Source: Lutraria lutraria | Taxonomy: Eukaryota; Mollusca; Bivalvia; Venerida; Mactridae | NCBI GenBank assembly: GCA_964023205.1 | Contig: OZ026847.1 | Coordinates: 33,979,913-34,043,912 of the forward strand | Reading direction: 5' to 3' | Length of the DNA stretch: 64,000 nucleotides | Shown: positions 31,561 through 41,016 of the stretch, piece by piece | Numbering within the stretch: the stretch's first letter is position 1 | How the letters are laid out: the number at the start of each line of letters is the position of its first letter | Position numbers and translations under genes: made by a program | The notes under the pieces: model-generated | What the model saw: the letters and a program-made list of their open reading frames with translations, nothing else | Databases searched by the model: none | What the model was told of the DNA's origin: nothing

Positions 31561-34500
31561 CTGAAAAAACAATGGACGCGCGTCTTCAGTCTTAAGGAAC
31601 AAACATTAGATTTACTTATATAAACCCACCTGACAGACAACCAACATAAGGTTACTTGGCATATATATGTAATTAAACAATGCTAGTACACATGTGCACT
31701 ATAAATATCAATGTTTGTAGTGCTAGTAGTATTCTTCCAGACACAACAAAGCATCTTGAAATTGCAATACATTCAGTAACAGTAGACAAAACCATACAAT
31801 CTTTTTTGCACCATTTATGATATAACTTAAATAAATCTGATGATGTTATATTACAGTCTAGTATTTGTATTAATTGTTTCAATGTACACGTGTTATTTTT
31901 GTATTTGTGTTATGTTAACAATTATATGTGTAGAAGTACAATACATTATTGTACGTATGTGTACATGTATTAAAAGTGAACATAAATAAAAAAGAGAAAA
32001 AAAAAATTAGTAACATATATATTTATGTAAGCTTTAATTACGATAAAACACTTGTGATTTGCGGAAACGTTTCGAAATACAGACTTTGCAAATATGGCTA
32101 GCTTTACATTCTTATATATGTGGTATATTAAAGGGGGTCAGTTGCTTTCCTTTCTCAAATTATGGATATGAAGAAAGAAGCTGACATAACAATTTGGATA
32201 TTTTTCGGTTCTCAAAATGAAATCCACATACTTTAAATTCAAAATAACGTATACTACCAGTTGAAAAGAATATTTCTTCTCATATATTCTAACGTAAAAC
32301 TTTTAATTAAATGTAAACAGAATATTCTGAAAATCTTTTTGAGACTTTGAGACAAAATTGCCGAGTCAACATTTCCATATTACGTCAGTGCACTGCAATT
32401 GTATTATTATGCAATGATTATCAATTTGAACATAATTCAATGATTATTTCATTCAGGATTGTGAAAATATGAATTCCAACGAAGTTCTTTTTTTAGGGGT
32501 GGGGGGGCAAACATTGTACGAATGTTTTACCAATGGGACATACTTTCCACAACAAATTATAATACAGAAAATATATAAACTTATGAATTGAATATCGCTG
32601 ATACGGCCAATCCTATTGTATTATTCTTACTTAGGACAATGTTACATTAAGTACGGGAAATACGATTTACAAGAAAAAAGTACTCGGGGTGATACTAATT
32701 CGAGTTTCCATTTCATGTTGATCAGTATGTTTTTATCCATGTGTTTATGTAAAAATGTTTGAATGATTGAATTTACGGTAAACTGTAGTGCTAGGTTCCC
32801 ACTGTCGTGCGATATGCTACGAACGCCTTGATTTTTTATCTTGGGCTGTTTTTGAAATTACAGGTTTGGATACGAGCTAATGCGAGTTGATACAATCAGA
32901 TACGATTTGTTGCGCTACGATGCAATTCGGTCACGATTTGGCAACTTCATGTGTCACGATATGTTACGGTTTGGTTTTCCGTTCACATGCGGCCACATAC
33001 TCAGATAGAATTGTTTTGATAGAGTCCACGATTTGGTCTCGATCTGACACTATCATCACGATCGGGATTCCCGAATTGGGACGATCTGGTACGTGTAGAT
33101 ACGTTCAACTACTATCATCACGAAGTGGTGCGCTCCGTAACGATATGATACGATTGTCTATCACGATCAGAATCGTTGGTGATCACGATTTAAGCTACGA
33201 CTGGACCGAGATGGGTAAATATACATCCCGATTGAGCATGGACATCAATGTTTCTTCAACGTTTACAGTTAATCATGACAGATGATGACCAAGATCGGCC
33301 CCGATCACTAAGATTTGGTTACCCGATGGAATACGATCGTGTTAATCGTAGACATTTTTTAACCTTTCAAAAACATTCTACGATTAACACGATTGCCACG
33401 ACTGACCTCAAGATCTAATTAGCTCTGATAGGACCAAAACGATTGGTGAATCGTGATAGTGGAAACCTAGCATAACCAATCTCGAAAGACACAGTCCTGT
33501 GTATCATAATATAATGTTTAAATGGAAATCTGTCCCGTAACTAAAGTTCGATAAGATTACAGTGCCAAAGAAATGCAACTCACTGAACCATATTTTGATT
33601 ATTTATGTAACGGTTCATCATCATGGGTATTAATGAATATTTGCCTTAAAATCCTATATCACTTTTGATATTATTATTTCGGAAAACGGTTTCCTAGTTG
33701 GCATTATTATAATTCTTCGGATAACATACTAATACGCTGTAATACAGTCATGTGTCAATTTCATGTTGTACGCGTACCTTTACCTAATGATTTAGGTAAC
33801 AATTAAAAGTTACTAAATAATTACTTTCTTTGGCAATTTAATATAATTTGTAAATTCATTATCTGAAGTTATATTAGTTGTTGTAATAATGTCGATAGTG
33901 TGTCGAATGTTGCAGTTAAAAGTCCGTTTTATAGTCTGAAATTTCATGTTACTATATAAAGTAATATAACGTCTAGTATGTCAGTCCGTTTGAACTAAAT
34001 GACACAAAGATACATAACATATTATTTAAGCCTGAGTAATAATATACACAATAAATGTGTGTGTGAACGTCGGAAGTAAAGTAATGTCTCCTCAACACTG
34101 AGAAATACAAATATCTGACTTTGAGCAGGTCTATAAAGACAACTTTTCACTCGGAAAGAAGTTATTTTTTTAGGCCATGATTAACTGATAAGTCCATTGC
34201 GACTGACGAATGGGTAATTCATCTCTGTAGCAGAAATTCCTGTAGTGTCCATGGTATGTTTCGTTTATTAGTTTAAATGTAAATTACTAATTTATAGTTC
34301 TAACAAAGCATAATGTTTGTCATATTACCTTTGTTGTCGTTAAACAGTTCTTGTAAAAAAAACAGATATAAACACATCAAGAAAATTAAAGACGTTTGCT
34401 ACAGTTCGCTACAATTTTTACATAGACATATAGGCAACATGGAAACTAATAAACATTTTTTTTAAACTTTGCATGATCGTAGCATATGAAACAAATAAAT

Positions 34501-37500
34501 TAGGGGTCACTGATCCCGTTCTTTTTTTAGTTATCTGCCCTCGAATTTTTGAGGGTTTGTTGTGCTTATTTTAGGTCATTTCAAGGGCAGATAATTCACC
34601 ATAAAGGAAAGCAATGCCTTATCTATTTTCTTTTTTATGTAGCCAACTGCTTTTCATGCCATCGTGAAATATTTCATGAATTATCAAAGAGTGTTTTTTT
34701 AATGTTTTCTTTCTTAACCTAAACCAATGCCAATTTTCTAAGAAATGACCTAATTTTGAAGAATGTTCAGTCTCTTAACTTCAACTAAGAAAAGGTAATT
34801 TAAATGTTTAAAGGAATTGCATGAAATTTTGTATTTTGACCAATAATAAAATGAAAAACATTAACAAAAAGTAAAACCATGAGATTTATGTATGAGTTAT
34901 CTGCCCTTGAAATGACCTAAAATTTAGTGACCCCCAATTTGTTTTCGCTTAAAATGTTTCTGTTATCGAATGCTACGATCATGCAAAGTTTAAAAACAGT
35001 CTATTGATCAGTTTTCATTTTGCCTACATGTCTATGTGAAAATGTAGCGTACTGTTGCAAACGTCTTTAAAATGCGATAAGAATTGGAAACATTATCAGC
35101 TGGTGACGATGAATATTTAATTAGATAACGGCAAAGTCATGAATAATTAAGTCCGCTCTTGAATATACGTGTTAAATGCATCTATTGACTTTTGACAATT
35201 CGTCAAGAACCCTTCATCACAAATCTAACATTTTCTCCAGTATATTGATTACCTCCGTAAATTACATACGAAGCATCGAGTGTTTGCAACGCGATATAAG
35301 TAACACAATATATTAGCTAGTTTTTAAGCAGCATTCTTTAGATAACACCTAAAGTTAGTTCATCTAAAAATCTTATTATTTGTTAATGAATACTACTGAA
35401 TTTTGAAAATAACTGTTAGACTGTAGTGCAGTGTCCTTCGAAATATCTACTTACGTCGCATGCCTAAATAATGATGTTACATGATATCACTATTTGTTTT
35501 CACATGTTCATTCTAGGAGAGAACTTTCACTTTGACCCATTTGAACTTATTGATATATAACGCGGCTTTGACACATTGCAGGAAACAACATCCAAATCAT
35601 TCTCCTTCTCTGAAACTTGCCTCAAATAAAAAGCAAGACAAACAAAACCAATACTCTCAACTACAAACATCAGGTAGTATAGATTTACTTACTTTGAACA
35701 TCCATCAGATATTTTCCTGTCATTTGAAAACTTTTGACAAATGTCCCGTTTTGCCTCACATTAACAAAGACATTATAGAGTGTGCCTGTGTCATTTGATA
35801 TCAGTAGTGAAGAAGATACTTTGCTGGTTGCAGTCCCACCACAATTAGAGTTTTCAGAATTTGCACAAACAACATTGGTCATGTTTTGTGTCCTCTTAAA
35901 TGTTATTTCAAAATCTATTGCTTGGTCAAGCTCCGTCTGCAATGAAAATCAATTACCAATGAAAACAAATTAGCAGAAATATGTGTTGATACAAATTTTA
36001 TGAGTTCGATGTTGAGGCGTTTAAGGGCCAGGTTCGTGTACTATTCAAACCAAAAACTTCACTCACTCTATGAGATGTAAACGGTGTGATAAAAAGCATA
36101 CAAGGGTAAGTTACAGATAACTTTCTTTCCTAAGTGTTAGGTTATTAGAGCACCTTATAACGTGCAAGTCACTGGTTGCACATATGAATCGACAGCCAAT
36201 ACGAAGTTATTTCCTTTATGATCTCTATTGTCTTAAGTTATCATAACTAGCCTGTTTTGTGCAAGAACGTAGTACGTATGTACAAATCTAATGCATCCTA
36301 CGTAATCGTTAAAACAGCTTGTTCTTAAAATTCGACTGCTAGCATGCAATATGCGTTAACATTTTAATTCGGCTTGACTATTTGTGACGGATAATTATGT
36401 TTTTATAACTTATTTTCAAGTATGGAAGTGTACTCAATTAGCATTTACAGGACTTCGTTCAGAGACAGGATAACATGTATGTAACCAATGTATTATTTAT
36501 TTGATTACCTCCGATATCTTCCATTCAAATGAGATATTACCCTGTGAAGAAACACAATCTATGGAATATATCGATAATTCTACATGTCCATCATTTGCCT
36601 TTGTTTGCTCAATGTTGAAATCATTTCCATCGACGCTGACTGAAAATCAAATGAAAAAGTTCATGAAGTGTGCTTAGATTTGAAAAACTTAATAGTAAGT
36701 AAACGGATGCTTAGGAAACGCCTCATTGTCAAATATTTGAAGAAATCAGACAGATAATACATTGCCAAAAACAGCAAGCAAGTCAAGTGGTAACATTATA
36801 GGATCGAAGCACAAGAAACAAGTTGTAAACAATCTCATTTTTTATTGTTAAATAACCATAACGCACGCATTTATACAATAGTTTTCAGTATCAAGTATTG
36901 TTTCGGGATTTACACATGTCTAACTCCGGCGGATTAATTGTGTCTTGAATATCGATTTTGCTTTTTACCGAAGTAAAGTCAAATATTTTACCGATTCATT
37001 TATTTTCATCCTTGTTGAAATGTGTCCTTATTATGTTACCATACGAAATACTTACATTCCAAGACTGTAAACAATACGACCCAGTTTGTTTAAATGAACA
37101 CAAAATACTAAATGAATCGAATGAATTAACTTCAACTGTGTTCGTATATCTTTGAAGCTATGAAACAAAGAGAAACCAATATGCAATTGTACTTGTGCAC
37201 AGCGTCATGGATGTCAACAGTAATTAATATGTGTTGCTGGTTGCATTCCCACCACAATTTGTGTATTGTAACTATAAATGTAAACTAACAGCTGTACGTA
37301 CGTAGGGTAAATCATTTAATGTTATTATTCCTTTCTTACTTTTGATTTCTGACAATTATTTTTCACTTAATTATCAACATGAAAGCATTCTTACTTTATA
37401 TCTTAAGCTAGATAAGTATGTACTGTATTGTAAATTGATGATTTTTGTTCCAGTCTGTTGTATTTAATGTTTGTAAAATGTTGCTTATAATTCACGCATG

Positions 37501-39566
37501 TAATTGTATATGTATATGTTTATATGACGATGGGCTGTAATGCTTAAGTCTTAATGAAGTATATATTTTGTTCTATTCTGTAATATGTTGTAGTCTTCTA
37601 CCTAAACCTCGATTAAACGACTATTTTTTGTTACCCTATTTAAAACATCGTGCTGTGACTGTATGTACATGGATGCCTAATTTGCAGATAAGGGGTTACT
37701 TTGAAAGTCATCAAAAGAGTCGGAGAAGATGATATTTGATTGTTTTGATATTTTACATGACGAAAGAAAGTACATTTTCAAAGCGAATGCAGTGAGTACA
37801 AATGTGATGCCTTTTTGCAAACAAAGGTTATGATGTTAAAAACTGAAATTACATCGAAGAATATACAAATTTTACGCATTTTACATTGAATAAGTGTCTT
37901 TTTTCAAACTCAAAATGGTCGGAGAAATCATTAATTTAAAATAATAAAAAATATATCATCACAATGATAAAATATTAATCAAACTTCAACGATGAGTGCA
38001 AAATTATTCTTTAAGTAGAATCAAAGTTATGACAAATATAGTGAAAAATATCAATTTTACAAGCCAAAGTTGATATGACTATAGCCTTATTTACTCTTGT
38101 CTTCCGCATAAAGCAACCAGCGCAAAAGTCTGAGACATAACGCTTACAACCAAACTGCACTTCCGAACCTGGTGTAAGTAAGTATAATGCTCTATCAAGT
38201 GCGATAAGCGGACGAGCATGTACTTATCATCGTTGTATACAAGGTAGAAAGAAAAGGGATGTACATGAGCAGATTAATTAGAGTTAGATTTGATGTCACA
38301 TACCGTCAACTATTGGAGTAAACTGAGCATACTCGAAAGCGCCTTCGTCGCATTGAAACACGACTCCTTGGTGGTCTAGCCGAAGGGGAAGAAATGTTAA
38401 ATTGGATCGTCCGCCCATTCGATCGAAATCATAGTGATACTCATCATCTAGGCCCGCACATGCAGTGGATGAACACTGAGCTAAGGTTTGTCCATCCGCT
38501 TTCCAATATAGCACTTGTTGATATGGTGATATAGTACACATGATTGTAATATTCTCATTACACCCACATGTGTTTCCCGAAATACAACCGAAGCTTTCTA
38601 TCGAGATATTTGCTTCTGCCACTAGAGATAACACAAGGCAAGTTATTATTATCATAGCACAATATCATAAATGATCAATATCACAAACGGAAGGGACATG
38701 TCATTTACACTTCCCATCATGTAAATATTTCAATATCAAGGGGTGCTTGTTTGTTTCGAGGTTAAAACAGGATACCGTGACCAAGGGCCGCAGTGGAACT
38801 AATGCATTAATCCACTTTCTTGTCATTCCGATTATAAACTATGTATATTAGGCATATTCTCATAAAACGTATTATACCATAATTGCTCAATGTACTAAAA
38901 TTGTTTTATGTCTGGTTGCCAACTTCTTGAATGAACTACTTTATGTTATTGTTTTATTCTTTGTTTAAGGTATCTAAATTGCCTAAATACGCTAAAAAAG
39001 TTACTAATATACAAAGCGACACAATAATCTAACTAACCAAACACGCAACATTAGTGTTTTGGTGTCAGTATTATCAAGATCATAAATGACTAATATCACA
39101 AACGAAAGGAGCAAGTCAGTAACACTTAACATCATGTATCGCAAAACACCACAAATATTTCCATATTAAGGGGCGCATGTTTGAAACAATAGCTGAAATA
39201 TCCTTCAAGGGCCACAGTGGAACTAATGCATTGTAATGTTTTTCCGAGTATAAATTATGTATAACATGTCATAATAAAACGCACAACATCATGTTGTAAT
39301 TGTTCAATGTACTGAAATGGTTTTGTGATTACTATTTGAAATGATTTGTGATGTTGTTTTATTGTTTGTTCAATCAATTCCTTACAGTATTTAGCAATGT
39401 ATGTGTCAATGTACTAACTTATGAGTATGTATAATAAACATGTCTATAGATAGACGGAAGAGAAGATATCAAACAGGGCGCAATTAGCATACATGTATAA
39501 TAACATACCTCCTTTGACATTCATGCTCCCCCAAACGAATAATACTAGAAACATTGTGCACTGCAT
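31223..39566 (-). CDS. Ig-like type I membrane protein, five exons, complete (362 aa)
   Basis: Exons 39509-39566, 38304-38621, 36509-36639, 35693-35936 and 31223-31560 have lengths 58, 318, 131, 244 and 338 nt, which sum to exactly 363 codons including a TAG stop. Junction phases are 1, 1, 0, 1 and all match. The predicted chain is a signal peptide, an N-terminal Ig-like domain, a second Cys-containing domain split over two exons, a Thr/Ser/Asn-rich stalk, a membrane helix and a ~30-residue basic-then-polar tail. No ITIM or ITAM motif is visible. It should be a small glycosylated plasma-membrane receptor or adhesion protein. The family was not recognised. A relic of exon 4 in the intron and a tandem duplication in intron 1 show local rearrangement. 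Confidence 0.82.
31571..32788 (-). other. Intron 4 of the Ig-like gene, proximal part
   Basis: No repeat boundary or exon was recognised apart from a G run at about 32500. The minus-strand ORF near 31700 has no domain features. Confidence 0.35.
32789..33472. mobile_element. TIR element with ACGAT-rich interior
   Basis: It starts TGCTAGGTTCCCACTGTCGTG and ends with the inverse of TGCTAGGTTTCCACTATCACG. A TA dinucleotide lies close outside both ends. The 684-bp interior is built of degenerate 'cacgatytggtacgat'-like units. The 132-residue ORF inside reflects those units and is not a gene. It sits in intron 4 of the Ig-like gene. Confidence 0.75.
33473..34385 (-). other. Intron sequence, nothing recognised
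   Basis: AT-rich sequence between two TIR elements within intron 4. No tandem period, exon or TIR was seen. Confidence 0.35.
34390..35066. mobile_element. TTAA-flanked MITE (piggyBac-like)
   Basis: The 677-bp element is flanked by TTAA on both sides (34386-34389, 35067-35070), the piggyBac target duplication. Its ends are inverted repeats of 150-200 bp. They start AGACGTTTGC and share 'acatagacat.taggca', 'aaactttgcatgatcgtagca', 'gtcact' and 'atctgccctt/c'. No ORF, hence non-autonomous. Confidence 0.82.
35693..35936 (-). CDS. Ig-like gene exon 4: second half of second domain
   Basis: A 244-nt exon from acceptor cattgcag to donor GTAAGT, phase 0 to phase 1. It holds beta-strand-like stretches (IDFEITFKR, SSSLLIS, YNVFVNVRQNG) and two cysteines (VVCANSENSNCGG), with NMT and NDT sequons. 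Part of this exon recurs as a relic near 37240. Confidence 0.78.
36509..36639 (-). CDS. Ig-like gene exon 3: first half of second domain
   Basis: A 131-nt exon from acceptor gattttcag to donor GAG|GTAATC. It enters in phase 1 and leaves in phase 0. It encodes VSVDGNDFNIEQ through ISFEWKISE, strand-like alternation with one cysteine (SIDCVSS) and a tryptophan, compatible with half an Ig-like fold. Confidence 0.75.
37214..37272 (-). pseudogene. Relic of Ig-like gene exon 4
   Basis: The minus strand reads caaattgtggtgggaatgcaaccagcaacac. It matches the exon-4 segment around SNCGGTATS (TCTAATTGTGGTGGGACTGCAACCAGCAAAG) with few changes. The flanks show no further exon sequence or splice sites. 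It lies in the intron between exons 2 and 3. Confidence 0.6.
38304..38621 (-). CDS. Ig-like gene exon 2: Ig-like domain
   Basis: A 318-nt exon from acceptor tatctctag to donor GTATGT, phase 1-1. B strand ITIMCTI, C strand VLYWKADG, and F strand DHQGVVFQCDEG give the Cys-Trp-Cys layout of an Ig V-like domain. Extra cysteines near the N-terminus (GCISGNTCGC) and in the C'-D loop (QCSSTACAG) may form additional disulfides. Confidence 0.83.
38669..39410. repeat. Tandem duplication, ~415 bp, in intron 1 of the Ig-like gene
   Basis: Two copies (38669-38985 and 39085-39400) share 'aatatcacaaacg', 'catcatgtaa/catcatgtat', 'aatatttccatattaaggggcgc/aatatttcaatatcaaggggtgc', 'aagggccrcagtggaactaatgcatt' and 'attgytcaatgtact'. 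Both are diverged, and the second has a small insertion. Confidence 0.75.
39509..39566 (-). CDS. Ig-like gene exon 1: signal peptide
   Basis: ATG at 39566-39564, 19 codons plus one base, donor GTATGT. The peptide MQCTMFLVLFVWGSMNVKG has a short hydrophobic core and a small-residue end. The frame stays open upstream into the neighbouring repeat array, but this ATG gives the normal signal-peptide length. A second in-frame ATG lies four codons on. Confidence 0.75.
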
Positions 39567-39599
39567 GCGGTAGTCTGAAATATATTTATGATGTTTAAA

Positions 39600-41016
39600 C
39601 AAGAGGGCCATGATGGCCCTATAAATGCTCACCAGGAGAAAGGGTCATTTGGAGATTAACATTGTTGAAGTTTTCTATACGAGTCCAAGTAAGATCAAGT
39701 GACCCATCAGGGCCGTTTTTTATCCCATGGCCATTATATGAACAGATTTAAAAGAGGTCTATTAGACAAAGCTAGATAATAAATATCTTAGCTCTAGGCC
39801 TTGTGGTTTCGGAGAAGATTTTTTAAAATGTTCCTAAATAAATTAGAATAAACCCCAGCGCAGGGCTATTTTTGACCCCGGGGCCATAATTTGAACAAAC
39901 TTGGTAGATGTCCACTAGACAATGCCACATACAAAATATCTAAGCTCTAGGCCTTGCTGTTTCGGAGAAGATTTTTTAATTTTTCCTATATAAGTCTATA
40001 TAAATCAAGTGACCCCCGGTGCGGGGCAAATTTTGACCCTAGGGCAATAATTTGAACAAACTTGGTAGAGGTCCACTAGACAATGTTACATACCAAATAT
40101 CTTAGCTCTAGGCCTTGTGGTTTCGGAGAAGATTTTTAAATGTTCCTATATAAAAGAGAATAAACCCCAGGGCAGGGCCAATTTTGACCCTAGGGCAATA
40201 ATTAGAACAAACTTTGTAGAGGTCTTCTAGATAATGCTACATACCAAATATCTTAGCTCTAGGCCTTGTGGTTTCGGAGAAGAAGATTATTTTAATTTTC
40301 CTATATAAAATAGAATAAACCCCAGGGCAGGACCAATTTTGACCCTAGGGCAATAATTTGAACAAACTTGGTAGAGGTCCACTAGATTATGCAACATACC
40401 AAATATCTTAGCTCTAGGCCTTATGGTTTCGGAGAAGATTTTTTAAATTTTCCTATATAAGTCTATATAAATCAAGTGACCCCCGGGGCGGGGCCAATTT
40501 TAACTCTAGGGAAATAATTTGAACAAACTTGGTAGAGGTCTACTAGACTATGCTACACTACAAATATCAAAGCTCTAGGCATTGTAGCTTTTGACAAGAA
40601 GATTTTTTAAATTTCCTGTATAAGTCTATGTAAAATCAAGTTACCCCCGGGGCGGAGCCAATTTTGACCCCAGGGGAATAATTTGAACAAACTTTGTAGC
40701 GTTCCATTAGACAATGCTACATACCAAATATCTCAGCTCTAGGCCCTGTGGTTTCGGACAGATTTTTTAAGTTTTTTCTATTTGTTGCCATAGCAACCAT
40801 AGTTTTTAATGAAATTTAATTTTTTGAACAACTTTAAAAGGGGACCAGCCATGGATCATTCCAGCAAAGTTTGTTTGCAATCGGCATAGCGGTGTAGGAG
40901 GAGATGTTGTTTTAAGCAAACATTGACGCCACTTTACGACGAACGACGCACGACGCACGATGGACGCAGGGCGATCACAAAAGCTCACCCTGAGCACATT
41001 CGTGCTCTGGTGAGCT
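39600..41016 (-). repeat. Degenerate tandem array (minus orientation), ~157-bp unit
   Basis: Seven units with 'aaatatcttagctctaggccttgtggtttcgg' at 39781, 39934, 40095, 40246, 40401, 40562 and 40726 give periods of 151-164 bp. The array opens with the palindrome GGGCCATgATGGCCC (39604-39618). It closes with a 'gacgaacgacgcacgacgcacg' tract and a hairpin AGCTCACC...GGTGAGCT (40982-41016). It is the same family as 2030-2912 in the opposite orientation, and abuts exon 1 of the Ig-like gene. Confidence 0.88.

Noticed and set aside
32887..33285. 132-residue plus-strand ORF
   Set aside because: It lies wholly within the ACGAT-unit TIR element; its amino-acid pattern is the repeat translated.
33361..33480. 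tRNA or structured RNA in the ACGAT region
   Set aside because: Apparent pairing comes from mirrored ACGAT units of the TIR element; no cloverleaf.
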